DNA of 42,057 nucleotides from a bacterium (GTDB lineage Bacteria; Patescibacteriota; Saccharimonadia; Saccharimonadales; JACDBH01). Position numbers and translations under genes: made by a program. Below the pieces are notes generated by a model. The model ran no database searches, was not told the DNA's origin, and saw only the letters and a list, made by a program, of their open reading frames with translations. Positions 31,975-40,775 of this stretch are shown piece by piece; position 1 is the stretch's first letter; each line of letters opens with the position of its first letter. The stretch lies in NCBI GenBank assembly GCA_029557395.1, contig JAKQIK010000011.1, positions 1-42,057 on the forward strand, given 5' to 3'.

Positions 31975-32002
31975 ATTGTAAACAGTTTATACCTTATATC
32001 AA
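31975..32002 (-). promoter_or_regulatory. Promoter of the MFS permease gene, leaderless spacing
   Basis: On the minus strand there is -35 TTGATA (31997-32002), a 16-bp spacer and -10 TACAAT (31975-31980), then AGAGCTA and the ATG at 31967. The 7-nt gap leaves no ribosome site. Confidence 0.65.
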
Positions 32003-32029
32003 AACTTCCTTTTTCTACGTAGATAGCAG

Positions 32030-32038
32030 TGCTATACT
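32030..32038 (+). promoter_or_regulatory. Extended -10 (TGCTATACT) for queA
   Basis: TGC-TATACT is the same nine bases as the smpB box. Predicted transcription begins near 32045, just before the ATG at 32050, so the earlier GTG (32029) and ATG (32041) would not be on the mRNA. Confidence 0.5.
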
Positions 32039-32049
32039 GCATGACGTCA

Positions 32050-33048
32050 ATGTATTACTTCAAACTACCGAAAGAACTAATTGCTCAAAAGCCAGCTAGT
32101 CCGCGCGACAGTGCGCGATTATTGGTATATAGGTTATTGGATGGTTCGATAACTGATGTAGTTTTCCGTGATCTGGATCAATATCTACCTAGTGATACTA
32201 CCCTGGCTTTAAATAACAGCAAGGTAGAAAATTGCCGTTGGTTATTTGAAGGTAATATAGAAGTCTTTGTACTCGAAAAAAATGACCCAACAACTATTAG
32301 GGCGATGGTACGGCCGGGTAATAAATTTCGTAAGGATAGCAAACTACGTATAAATAGTTGGCTGACATTTGAAACTGTTGATATAGATAGCGAAGGGATT
32401 AGAACTCTTTGCTTGTCAGTTGATCATGACGACCCTCGACTGGTAGAGTTCGAACATATCCCCTTGCCTCCATATATCGCTCAGGATGATAGTCTGGCAG
32501 ATGAATATCAAACGGTGTATGCAAGGCTCTTGGGCAGTCTTGCGGCGCCAACAGCTGGATTACACTTCACTGGTGAATTATTAAAAAAGATTGGTCAAAA
32601 AAATAATATAGCCGAACTTACCTTGCATGTAGGGCTGGGCACATTTGCAAAGCTAACAGATGAAAACATAAAAAGTGGTAAACTGCATGAAGAGTATTAT
32701 TCTATTGACGAGCCTAACAAATCAAAACTTAAAAACGCAGATCATATAACTGCTGTCGGTACGACTTCAATCCGGACATTGGAATCAGCAGATTATAACT
32801 TGAACTTGCCAGCAGGCTTTACAGATATTTTTATTAGACCCGGTTATCAATTTAAAAAGGTTGATGCAGTTATTACTAATTTTCACTTGCCTAGCACCAG
32901 TTTATTAATGTTAGTTACCGCATTCTTGGCTGATAAGCTTCAGCTTGACGAGATTTCGGCAGAAGCTGAACTTATGCGTATCTACCAGCACGCTATCAAC
33001 AACAAGTATCATTTTTATTCGTTTGGTGATGCTATGATGATTGTCTAA
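32050..33048 (+). CDS. queA: tRNA preQ1(34) S-adenosylmethionine ribosyltransferase-isomerase
   Basis: This 332-residue enzyme of queuosine synthesis transfers and isomerises the ribosyl moiety of SAM onto preQ1 in tRNA. Family motifs seen are FKLPKELIAQKPASPRDSARLLV at the start, LALNNSKV(ENCRW), PLPPYIAQDD, YQTVYARLLGSLAAPTAGLHFT, LTLHVGLGTFAKL, HEEYYSI, TAVGTTSIRTLES, TDIFIRPGYQF and NFHLPSTSLLMLVTAF. All are complete. The start is placed at 32050 by the position of the -10 box and the usual N-terminus. No other queuosine gene lies in the window, so preQ1 may come from elsewhere. Confidence 0.95.
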   Translation: MYYFKLPKELIAQKPASPRDSARLLVYRLLDGSITDVVFRDLDQYLPSDTTLALNNSKVENCRWLFEGNIEVFVLEKNDPTTIRAMVRPGNKFRKDSKLRINSWLTFETVDIDSEGIRTLCLSVDHDDPRLVEFEHIPLPPYIAQDDSLADEYQTVYARLLGSLAAPTAGLHFTGELLKKIGQKNNIAELTLHVGLGTFAKLTDENIKSGKLHEEYYSIDEPNKSKLKNADHITAVGTTSIRTLESADYNLNLPAGFTDIFIRPGYQFKKVDAVITNFHLPSTSLLMLVTAFLADKLQLDEISAEAELMRIYQHAINNKYHFYSFGDAMMIV

Positions 33049-33113
33049 AATCTCATTGTACGAGCAAAGAGTTGGTAGTATTATCGTAATATTAACTAGT
33101 GGAGGCTTAACAG

Positions 33114-33722
33114 ATGGATATATTTATTAAATTAGAAGAATATTTAGAACCATATTTTGCTAGGTTACCACAGTTATCAAAAGATACCAGGCGATTATTG
33201 GCAGACGTTTGGCCCTGGCTAACTTTGTTTGTGGGTGTCATGCAAGTGTTGTCGGCTTGGTGGTTATTCCAGTGGGCTCAAAAGATCGATATGTATACAG
33301 ATGTCGTTAAGAATTTATCTACTTCCTATGGCATACCGGCTAGCAAGACGGGCGTGACATTCTTTGCTTGGGTGGCGGTAGGTATGCTATTGATAAACGG
33401 TGTAATATTACTAATTGCTTTTCCTAAATTACTCAAGAAACAATTAGGTGGTTGGAGATTACTCTTTTTGGTGGTAGTTATCAATCTGGCCTATGGTTTG
33501 GTAGCAACATTTATTGACGGTCGTGGGGGTATAGTAAACTTTTTGGGCGCTGTACTCGGTTCGGCTATTGCTACATACCTTCTATTTCAAATCAGAGAAC
33601 ATTATGGTGGGAAAGGGTTTAAATCTATTTCTTCAAAAAAAGTTAAGATTGACAAAGATTCGTCAAAAACCAAGCCAAGTTCTAGCGCTGATTCTGTAGC
33701 TAAGAAAGATAAAACAAAATAG
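33114..33722 (+). CDS. Four-helix membrane protein with a basic C-terminal tail
   Basis: The 202-residue protein has membrane helices at roughly residues 34-54, 78-101, 112-131 and 137-156, and a final ~40-residue Lys/Ser-rich tail (KKVKIDKDSSKTKPSSSAD and onward). A GGAGG ribosome site lies 7-8 nt upstream. No family is recognised. The tail is similar in composition, not in sequence, to that of the aquaporin at 22283. It converges on the NDH-2 gene with 12 nt between stops. Confidence 0.75.
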   Translation: MDIFIKLEEYLEPYFARLPQLSKDTRRLLADVWPWLTLFVGVMQVLSAWWLFQWAQKIDMYTDVVKNLSTSYGIPASKTGVTFFAWVAVGMLLINGVILLIAFPKLLKKQLGGWRLLFLVVVINLAYGLVATFIDGRGGIVNFLGAVLGSAIATYLLFQIREHYGGKGFKSISSKKVKIDKDSSKTKPSSSADSVAKKDKTK

Positions 33723-33734
33723 TTAGACGATGAT

Positions 33735-34934
33735 TTAGTCTATGGCATTCACTTTAGTGGCGCAGACCAAACAGTTGTCTTCCTTTATACGATCCGCCAT
33801 AGTTCTATTGGAAGCTTTCCACCATGGCTCAATATCTCGATAGCCTATCCAGTCAGCACCTTTTCTGAGTAACCAGCCTAATTTGCCATAAAAATGCATT
33901 CCACCCCATACAACGATAGCCCAATTCTTTCCAACGGGTGTAATATAAATTGGTTTTTTCGGCTTGTAAGCCTTGGGGTCTTTGCCCTCCATGTATCTGA
34001 CTAAATTTTTTGTTACATAGTTTGCGTCGTGTAGTGCTGTTTGAGCCATGCCGGTATATTTAGTATCAGCATTATCACCTATGACGAAAACACCAGGCCA
34101 TGCTTGCATCAACTGGTCCACTTTTACGCGACCATTGTCAGACAAAATAAAGTGATTATCTTTGAAAAAGCTATTATTTGCAATGCCTGCCGTCCAAATA
34201 ACTGTCTTTGTCTTTATGGGTTTGCCATCAAGTAGTAATGTGTCGGCTGATTCGGCTTGGACTGGCTTTTTGAAAACGAGTTGAACGCCAAGATGTCTAA
34301 GTCGTCGGGCTAATACCCTAGAAACACTATGAGGCATACGTGGCATTAGTCGCGGGGCTGCTTCTATAAGCATAACTTTTGGCTTTGAACGTCCACGAAT
34401 GCCGTGTTGTTTACGCAAGTATTTGATGTACTCGGGCAATGCTCCGGCAATCTCAATGCCTGTTGGACCCCCACCTATGACAACGTAGCGATCTTCGCGG
34501 TGAATAGGATCCATAAGATTCTTATGGAGGTGAGTTTTGAGTATCTCTGCATCTTTTAATGATTTTATGCCAAATGAGTATTTGTCCATGCCTTTGATAC
34601 CAAAGTAATTTGTTGTCGTGCCTAACGCAAAAATAATTGCGTCATAATCTATTATTTGACCACTGGCAAGCTTGAGGGTTTTTTTGCCACGATTAATTTT
34701 GATGGCTTTATCAATAATTATTTCGATTCTTTTGCCTGCAAATAGTTCGCCCAATGGAATAGTAGATACTACTTTGCTTCCACCGGAGGCCGTGTGATAC
34801 ATCATTGGATAATATTCAAAAAATGGCTTATCAGCCACGAGCGTAACCTTGAAATATGAATATTTTGATAACTCCAGCGCAGATTTGATACCGCCAAAAC
34901 CACCACCCACGACAACTATTTCTTGTTTTTTCAT
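33735..34934 (-). CDS. ndh: Type II NADH:quinone oxidoreductase (NDH-2)
   Basis: This 399-residue FAD flavoprotein passes electrons from NADH to quinone without pumping protons. Motifs are VVVGGGFGGIKSALEL (FAD-binding GxGxxG), AIIFALGT, YVVIGGGPTGIEIAGAL (NADH-binding), VIWTAGI, and VFVIGDNADTK (second FAD site), followed by a quinone-site-like AQTALHDANYVTKNL. The C-terminal ~60 residues (VVWGGMHFYGKLGWLLRKGADWI) form the amphipathic membrane-docking part. With the Cyo oxidase encoded nearby, it forms a simple aerobic chain. The upstream TCTAAT box 6 nt before the ATG could be a weak leaderless -10. Confidence 0.92.
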   Translation of the reverse strand: MKKQEIVVVGGGFGGIKSALELSKYSYFKVTLVADKPFFEYYPMMYHTASGGSKVVSTIPLGELFAGKRIEIIIDKAIKINRGKKTLKLASGQIIDYDAIIFALGTTTNYFGIKGMDKYSFGIKSLKDAEILKTHLHKNLMDPIHREDRYVVIGGGPTGIEIAGALPEYIKYLRKQHGIRGRSKPKVMLIEAAPRLMPRMPHSVSRVLARRLRHLGVQLVFKKPVQAESADTLLLDGKPIKTKTVIWTAGIANNSFFKDNHFILSDNGRVKVDQLMQAWPGVFVIGDNADTKYTGMAQTALHDANYVTKNLVRYMEGKDPKAYKPKKPIYITPVGKNWAIVVWGGMHFYGKLGWLLRKGADWIGYRDIEPWWKASNRTMADRIKEDNCLVCATKVNAID

Positions 34935-35073
34935 ATATTTATTAGATTCAGCCTAGCTCTTTGATTATTTTATTGATGATAACTACCGTTTATTATAAAC
35001 ATAAACGAAACTTAAGTCCAAGTCATCTTGCTTGTGTTTAATAATAGATGCTATTATGTGGTTAAGGAAAAAT

Positions 35074-36729
35074 ATGAAAAAATTTATAGAAACATTAAAA
35101 GGTGCGGGTTTTGATGGCAAAGTAGATGATTCTGCATCTACAAGGGATTTTTATAGTCATGATGCATCTCTGTTTGAAATTAAGCCGGAGATTGTCGTTC
35201 ATCCAAAAGACTCTAATGATGTCAAGACTTTAGTTCGGGCTGTACTTAAAGCTAGGCCTGAAAACCCAAAACTTAGTATTACTGCTAGGAGCGCTGGTAC
35301 CGATATGTCTGGCGGAGCTATCAACGAGTCTATCATTGCTGATTTTACTACCCATTTTGATAAGATTATTAATTTGAATAAGACTTCTGCGCGTGTTCAG
35401 CCTGGTGTTTATTATCGGGACTTTGAAAAAGAGTCATTAGCTGTGGACGCTCTACTACCTTCTTATCCAGCATCCAAGGATCTGTGTACAATAGGCGGTA
35501 TGGTCAACAATAATTCTGGTGGTGAGAAATCGCTTGAATTTGGAAAAACTGATAATTTCGTTAAAGAATTGAAGGTAGTGCTATCAGACGGTAATGAATA
35601 CACTGTAAAACCACTAAGTCGAAAAGAACTTGAAACAAAAATGAAACAAGATAACTTCGAGGGGGAGCTATACAAGAAGACTTTTGAGCTACTCGAAGAT
35701 AATTATGATTTACTACAAGCTGCCAGACCGAGGGTAAGTAAAGATTCAACCGGCTACCATCTGTGGGATATTTGGAACCGTGAAACAGAAATATTTGATT
35801 TAACAAAATTATTTGTTGGTGCTCAAGGAACGCTTGGGTTAACTACCGAAACTAAGTTTGATCTTGTTAAAGCACCAAAAAACTCCGGAACTTTAGTTAT
35901 ATTTTTGCGTAAATTAGATAATCTTGGCAATATTATTAATGAAGTGATGAAGCATAAGCCTGCTACCTTTGAAGGTTTTGATAACTACACTCTGATGTTG
36001 AGTTTTAAGCTATTTTTCTCTTTTCACAAATTACTTGGTTGGCCTGAAACGATTAAATTGGCCTTTCAACTTATCCCTAATGCCCTAATGCTTTTTAAGG
36101 GAGTGCCAAAAATGGTACTACTTGTTGAATTTAATGGTGATACACCCGAGGAAGTGGCTCAAAAAGTTCACGATCTAAGGATGGACTTGTCTGGATATAA
36201 TCATGAGTCTGTTTTTGAAGAAGATGAGAACGAGATGAAAGCTCGCAAGTTTTGGATTATGCGTCGGGCTAGTTTCAAGCTTCTAAGAGAAAAGGTCAAG
36301 GACAAACACACCGCTCCCTATATAGATGATTTGATTGTGAATCCAGAATATTTGCCTGAGTTTTTGCCAAAACTGCGTAAAATTTTAAATAAGTATAAGC
36401 TACTTGCTACTATCGCTGGGCATATGGGTGACGGGAATTTTCATGTTATCCCTTTGATGAAACTAGAAGATAAAAAAGAGCGTGCCAAGCTAGAACCAAG
36501 CATGAGAGAGGTCAACGAATTAATCTTGAAGTACGGAGGTAGCTTGAGCGGCGAGCATAATGACGGTTTGGTGCGTGGTCCATGGCTTGAAGAGATGTAT
36601 GGCAAAAAAGTCGTTAAACTTTTTAAGGAAGTAAAAAATATCTATGACCCGGACAATATTTTTAACCCACATAAAAAGGCCGATGCGACTTGGGATTATT
36701 CATTTAGTCATGTTAGAGAAAGTTTCTGA
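35074..36729 (+). CDS. FAD-linked 2-hydroxyacid oxidase (D-lactate dehydrogenase/GlcD type)
   Basis: The 551-residue protein has an N-terminal PP-loop FAD-binding domain (VVHPKDSNDVKTLVRAVLKA, ARSAGTDMSGGAINESIIADF, LCTIGGMVNNNSGGEKSLEFG) and a C-terminal FAD-oxidase domain with GHMGDGNFHVIPL and GGSLSGEHNDGLVRGPWLEEMYG (His/Asp substrate site), ending in the NIFNPHKK motif. It oxidises D-lactate, glycolate or a similar acid and likely reduces quinone. No iron-sulfur extension is present. Of three in-frame starts, 35074 is chosen for its AAGGA ribosome site and the absence of extra residues; 35032 and 35056 are alternatives. It is divergent from NDH-2. Confidence 0.9.
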   Translation: MKKFIETLKGAGFDGKVDDSASTRDFYSHDASLFEIKPEIVVHPKDSNDVKTLVRAVLKARPENPKLSITARSAGTDMSGGAINESIIADFTTHFDKIINLNKTSARVQPGVYYRDFEKESLAVDALLPSYPASKDLCTIGGMVNNNSGGEKSLEFGKTDNFVKELKVVLSDGNEYTVKPLSRKELETKMKQDNFEGELYKKTFELLEDNYDLLQAARPRVSKDSTGYHLWDIWNRETEIFDLTKLFVGAQGTLGLTTETKFDLVKAPKNSGTLVIFLRKLDNLGNIINEVMKHKPATFEGFDNYTLMLSFKLFFSFHKLLGWPETIKLAFQLIPNALMLFKGVPKMVLLVEFNGDTPEEVAQKVHDLRMDLSGYNHESVFEEDENEMKARKFWIMRRASFKLLREKVKDKHTAPYIDDLIVNPEYLPEFLPKLRKILNKYKLLATIAGHMGDGNFHVIPLMKLEDKKERAKLEPSMREVNELILKYGGSLSGEHNDGLVRGPWLEEMYGKKVVKLFKEVKNIYDPDNIFNPHKKADATWDYSFSHVRESF

Positions 36730-36760
36730 CCCTAAACTATACCAATCTCATCCATCGAGC

Positions 36761-37630
36761 TTAGTTCAGGTACGGATTGATGGATATCATTAAGCTAAAT
36801 ACTAGCAACAAAACAAGAGAGTACTTAAACATGAGCCTTGACCAAGCGATACTCTGGGTGTCTACTAACCCCTGAACTGCTACTATTAACCAACGTGCAC
36901 AAAATACCAACATGACTACTAGATAACTAAGTGTTCCTAGTGGTGTTGCTGAGAGAGCAATAATACAAATAATGGTTAATATAGTATAGATAAATATTTG
37001 TCGAACTGTAGATTTTACACCTCTTATCACTGAGCTGACAGGCACGCCCGCGTTAGCATATTCTTTTTGCCGAAAAATCGAAATCGAATAAAATTCCGGC
37101 ATTTGCCAAAAGAATATGATCAAGAAGAGTAAACTTGCCGTGATATCTAATTTTGGCACGACGGCCACATAGCCAGCCAAAATTGGAGCTGCACCACTTA
37201 GCGACCCAACAAGTGTACCGTGGACACTCAGACGTTTGCCCAGCGCACCATACAGCCAAACATAAGTAATAAACCCAAATACGCCAACACCAACAACAAA
37301 AAAATTCGTCCATAAGCTAAGTAATAAAATACCGAGTATGCCCAGAGCTACACCAAAAACAGTTGCCCCAGCAGTACTTACCTCACCGGTTATTAGTGGA
37401 CGTGATTTTGTACGTTCCATTTTGGCATCAATATCTTGATCTAAGACATTGTTAATTACGCAAGCAGAGCTAATTACAAAACTTGTTCCAAGTATAGTGG
37501 CCATAAACAAAGGCCAATTGACTAAACCATTTGCTGCAAACAAAAAGCCAGCTACGGTCGTTATCAGATTGCCGTACATCACCCGCGGTTTTATTAGCTG
37601 ATAATATGCTTTAATTTTTCTCTGGCTCAC
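36761..37630 (-). CDS. cyoE: Heme O synthase (protoheme IX farnesyltransferase)
   Basis: The 289-residue UbiA-type membrane prenyltransferase attaches a farnesyl group to heme B to give heme O, the cofactor of the oxidase encoded just upstream. It has about nine membrane helices; the prenyl diphosphate site is NNVLDQDIDAKMERTKSRPL (D64, D68) and the second acidic loop region is near FRQKEYANAGVP. The start is GTG. It is separated from cyoD by the 108-bp mobile element and has its own extended -10 TGATAGACT 7 nt before the GTG. It converges on the FAD oxidase gene. Confidence 0.94.
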   Translation of the reverse strand: MSQRKIKAYYQLIKPRVMYGNLITTVAGFLFAANGLVNWPLFMATILGTSFVISSACVINNVLDQDIDAKMERTKSRPLITGEVSTAGATVFGVALGILGILLLSLWTNFFVVGVGVFGFITYVWLYGALGKRLSVHGTLVGSLSGAAPILAGYVAVVPKLDITASLLFLIIFFWQMPEFYSISIFRQKEYANAGVPVSSVIRGVKSTVRQIFIYTILTIICIIALSATPLGTLSYLVVMLVFCARWLIVAVQGLVDTQSIAWSRLMFKYSLVLLLVFSLMISINPYLN

Positions 37631-37637
37631 AACTATT

Positions 37638-37646
37638 AGTCTATCA
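37638..37646 (-). promoter_or_regulatory. Extended -10 (TGATAGACT) for cyoE
   Basis: TGA-TAGACT on the minus strand, then AATAGTT and the GTG at 37630. It would allow expression of cyoE independently of cyoABCD despite the inserted element upstream. Confidence 0.45.
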
Positions 37647-37701
37647 GAAGATTTTATTATAACTATATCGTTTCATTATATCATAATAATGTATATTTTG
37701 T

Positions 37702-37710
37702 CAAGTAATT
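37702..37710. repeat. Left 9-bp target-site duplication of mobile element copy 2
   Basis: CAAGTAATT directly precedes the CTGACCC end of the element and matches CAAGTTATT at 37819-37827 at 8 of 9 positions, as expected for an older duplication with one substitution. Confidence 0.7.
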
Positions 37711-37818
37711 CTGACCCACACGCACTTTTTGTCCTCCAGGGCGCTTTATAGGGAGCAGTTGGCTCGCCTATGGCGCTTGCTCACCCTATCCGGACATAAA
37801 AAAGTGCGTGTGGGTCAG
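37711..37818. mobile_element. 108-bp MITE-like palindromic element, copy 2
   Basis: This copy is identical to that at 525-632 except for A37757 (C571 there). It has the same terminal inverted repeats beginning CTGACCC and ending GGGTCAG, and lies in the same orientation on the plus strand. It sits in the 222-bp gap between cyoD and cyoE, both read on the minus strand, 34 bp downstream of the cyoD stop. A transcript through it would form a 20-bp-plus hairpin with A/U tracts, which may reduce read-through into cyoE. Confidence 0.88.
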
Positions 37819-37827
37819 CAAGTTATT
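37819..37827. repeat. Right 9-bp target-site duplication of mobile element copy 2
   Basis: CAAGTTATT directly follows the GGGTCAG end of the element. It pairs with 37702-37710 with a single A/T difference. Confidence 0.7.
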
Positions 37828-37852
37828 TACGGCGCATAATGCGTCCTTTTTA

Positions 37853-38218
37853 TTAAAAGCTACTCTTGTTGTTTTGTTCTAGCATGTATTTATCCTGTTC
37901 GTGAGGCATCATATTGTAATTGAGGTTTTTCATTATCCATAGAGTACAAACAACCAAAATAGTCACGACTATTAGAGTAAAAATAAATGTCATTAGATTG
38001 AGTCTAGGTTTCTTTTCTTCACCTAGATGTAAGAAAAAGAAGGCCTGCACAAACAGTTGTGAAACAGCTAAACCAAGAATTACATAAACAAGTGCCCAGC
38101 TCTGAAATAGCCCATCTCGAGCAACGATATAGGCGGTTATAGTGAGTAAGATAGAAAATACAAAACCGGCAGTGTAATTAATTAAACTCGAATCTATTTT
38201 ATTGGTATTTTTACTCAT
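37853..38218 (-). CDS. cyoD: Cytochrome bo3 quinol oxidase subunit IV
   Basis: The 121-residue protein has three membrane helices (about 15-33, 42-63, 75-97) in the CyoD pattern: NYTAGFVFSILLTITAYIVA, VILGLAVSQLFVQAFFFLHLGEE and FIFTLIVVTILVVCTLWIM. The QAFFFLHL segment is typical. Subunit IV supports assembly of the CuB centre. It overlaps cyoC by ATGA. The 20-residue hydrophilic end faces the cytoplasm. Copy 2 of the mobile element lies just downstream. Confidence 0.93.
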   Translation of the reverse strand: MSKNTNKIDSSLINYTAGFVFSILLTITAYIVARDGLFQSWALVYVILGLAVSQLFVQAFFFLHLGEEKKPRLNLMTFIFTLIVVTILVVCTLWIMKNLNYNMMPHEQDKYMLEQNNKSSF

Positions 38219-38808
38219 AGACTAGCTCCGATAAGATAAACAAAGCTAAAAATAAATATCCAAACTATATCCAAAAAATGCCAAAATATCCCAAGCATGG
38301 CAAGGCTACCAGATGTCTTGGTAGTAAGTCCGGATTTAGTGATTTTTTTAGTTAATACGGCTATCCAGGTTAAGCCAGTAATGATATGTAGTCCATGAGT
38401 CCCAACAAGTACAAAATATGCGGACAAAAACGCCGACTTGGTCCAGTTATGTCCCTCGTAAATTAGTTGGTTGAATTCGTAAATTTCCATACTTATGAAA
38501 GCTAAGCCAAGCAAGAAGGTAATCACTAGCCAATATAATAGTTGTTTCTTATTGCCGTTTTTAGCTGATAATACTGCTAATCCACAGGTAAAGCTGCTTG
38601 TTAACAGGATCATAGTTTCGGCGAGCACAAAAGGAAGGCTGAATAATTCTTTTGCGCCCGGGCCCCCGGCTGTTGCTCTATTTAGGACTGCATATGTTGC
38701 AAACAAGGTAGCAAACAATACACAGTCAGTCATAATATAAATCCAGAAACCAAAGTTATTTTTGCCTTGTGATTCCAGTTGATGTTTTGCAATTACAGTA
38801 TCTGTCAT
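38215..38808 (-). CDS. cyoC: Cytochrome bo3 quinol oxidase subunit III
   Basis: The 197-residue protein has five membrane helices, as in bacterial quinol oxidase subunit III. It shows NFGFWIYIMTDCVLFATLFATYAV, a helix ending in a SFTCGLAVL segment, EIYEFNQLIYEGHNWTKSAFLSAYFVLVGTHGLHI (Glu and His of the family core) and the final GIFWHFLDIVWIFIFSFVYLIG. It overlaps cyoB by 4 nt and cyoD by 4 nt, so the three are translationally coupled. Confidence 0.95.
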   Translation of the reverse strand: MTDTVIAKHQLESQGKNNFGFWIYIMTDCVLFATLFATYAVLNRATAGGPGAKELFSLPFVLAETMILLTSSFTCGLAVLSAKNGNKKQLLYWLVITFLLGLAFISMEIYEFNQLIYEGHNWTKSAFLSAYFVLVGTHGLHIITGLTWIAVLTKKITKSGLTTKTSGSLAMLGIFWHFLDIVWIFIFSFVYLIGASL

Positions 38809-40775
38809 AAATACAGCCCTTCTCTACCAGCCTTGGCTTCTTCACGTTTTAGTTCGAGCGGACTAATAACGTACTCATGGTCATCGTTTGTCAGGTGGGT
38901 AATCAGCGTTATTATGGCACCCACAAAGCCGATAATAGCTAGCCACCATATATGCCAAATGAGCGCAAAACTCATGACAAAACTGAAGCCTGCAATGATA
39001 ATCCCTGCACCGGTATTTTTTGGCATAACAATTGGCTCAAGTTTTAGTTTTTTGGCTTTCTTTTTTGATTGTTTTTGTGCCCAGAATGAATCTATACCAC
39101 TTGCTTCTGGAATAACAGCAAAGTTGTAGTGAGGTGGTGGCGACGCGGTTGCCCACTCTAGAGTACGTCCATCCCAAGGGTCACCACCAGTGGTGTCTAC
39201 CAGTTGTTTTCGTCTGTAGATACTGTATGCTAGCTGTAGAATTTGGGTGGCCACACCGGATAGAATCATTAGTAGGCCAAACGCAGCAACAATAAATAAC
39301 CATTGCCACCCGAGGGATGCGTCGTAGTGATCGAGCCGTCTAGTGGCACCCATTAATCCTAGTACATAGAGCGGTCCAAAGGCAGTTACAAATCCTGTTA
39401 TCCATAGCCATGCAGCTAATTTTCCTAGGCCCTCGTGTAGCTTGAAACCAGTAAACTTAGGGAACCAATATGTTAGACCTGCCATGTAGCCAAAGACTAC
39501 ACCCCCAATAATCATATTATGAAAATGGGCTACCAAAAACAGACTATTGTGCACCTGAAAATCAATTGCCGGGACTGCCAGTAGGACTCCGGTCATACCG
39601 CCTATAGTAAATGTGGTGATAAAGCCCAGGAACCAAATCATCGGACTAGTAAAGGAAATCCTACCTCTAAACATGGTAAAGAGCCAGTTAAATACTTTAA
39701 CGCCTGTTGGGATAGCGATAACCATTGTCATAATACCAAAGAAAGCATTGACGTTAGCGCCTCCACCCATGGTGAAGAAGTGGTGTAGCCAAACCAAGAA
39801 AGATAAGATGGTGATAGACATAATTGCCCAGACCATTGATTTGTAACCAAATAGTTTCTTTTTCGAGAATGTAGCTACAATTTCGGAATAAATACCAAAA
39901 GCTGGTAATACGAGTATATAAACCTCGGGGTGCCCCCAGGCCCAGATGAGGTTAATATACATCATCGGGTTACCTCCATGAGTTGATGTAAAAAAATGCA
40001 TACCCATCAGCCTATCGAGTGATAGTAGCGCTAATGTTACAGTTAGGATTGGGAAAACTGCCATCACTAATGCCATGGCGCCAAGTACTGACCAAGCAAA
40101 AATCGGCATATCCATCAATTTCATGCTTGGGGCACGCATTTTGATGATAGTAACAAAGAAGTTAATGCCAGAGATTAAGCTACCTAATCCAGATAACTGT
40201 AGAGCCCAAATCCAGTAGTCTACCCCAACGCCTGGACTGTACTCAAGACCGGATAATGGTGGATAAGCTAGCCAGCCGGCTGTTGAAAATTCGCCAATTA
40301 CTAGTGAGGTATTAATTAATATAAACCCAGCAACAAACAGCCAGAAACTTAATGAGTTCAAGAATGGAAAGGCTACGTCTCTGGTCCCTAGTTGCAAGGG
40401 TAGCACAAGATTTATGATGCCAAACATAAGACCCATAGCAACAAAGAAAATCATGATGGTTCCATGAGCACTAAACACTTGTTGAAATGTATCAGAGGAC
40501 AAAAAGCCAGAGTTGCCCGATGCGATGGCTTGTTGAGCTCTAATCATTAAGGCATCACCTGCCCCGCGTAGGAGCATAACGATAGATAGAATAATATACA
40601 TGGTACCAATTTTTTTGGGATCTTGTGAAGTTAGCCAATTTTTCCATAGCCAGCCCCATTTTTTGAAATAAGTCAATGCGATAATAATTGTACAAGCTCC
40701 ACCTATCATCGTTAGAGCACCACCTATGGTGACTAATTCAGTAGGTAATGCGTCAAGACTCAATCTGCCAAACAT
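38805..40775 (-). CDS. cyoB: Cytochrome bo3 quinol oxidase subunit I
   Basis: The 656-residue catalytic core reduces O2 to water and pumps protons. Metal ligands seen are H104 in FSAHGTIM (low-spin heme), GHPEVY (CuB His plus the Glu and Tyr of the pump/active site), WLHHFFTMG (CuB His pair) and VAHFHNM (heme ligands). The quinol-site residues R71, D75 and Q101 of the E. coli enzyme correspond to R70, D74 and Q99. The position of E. coli H98 is T96, an unusual replacement. The remaining sequence is very close to the proteobacterial protein, including the WDGRTLEWATASPPPHYNFAV region. It overlaps cyoA by 1 nt (TAATG). Confidence 0.97.
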   Translation of the reverse strand: MFGRLSLDALPTELVTIGGALTMIGGACTIIIALTYFKKWGWLWKNWLTSQDPKKIGTMYIILSIVMLLRGAGDALMIRAQQAIASGNSGFLSSDTFQQVFSAHGTIMIFFVAMGLMFGIINLVLPLQLGTRDVAFPFLNSLSFWLFVAGFILINTSLVIGEFSTAGWLAYPPLSGLEYSPGVGVDYWIWALQLSGLGSLISGINFFVTIIKMRAPSMKLMDMPIFAWSVLGAMALVMAVFPILTVTLALLSLDRLMGMHFFTSTHGGNPMMYINLIWAWGHPEVYILVLPAFGIYSEIVATFSKKKLFGYKSMVWAIMSITILSFLVWLHHFFTMGGGANVNAFFGIMTMVIAIPTGVKVFNWLFTMFRGRISFTSPMIWFLGFITTFTIGGMTGVLLAVPAIDFQVHNSLFLVAHFHNMIIGGVVFGYMAGLTYWFPKFTGFKLHEGLGKLAAWLWITGFVTAFGPLYVLGLMGATRRLDHYDASLGWQWLFIVAAFGLLMILSGVATQILQLAYSIYRRKQLVDTTGGDPWDGRTLEWATASPPPHYNFAVIPEASGIDSFWAQKQSKKKAKKLKLEPIVMPKNTGAGIIIAGFSFVMSFALIWHIWWLAIIGFVGAIITLITHLTNDDHEYVISPLELKREEAKAGREGLYL

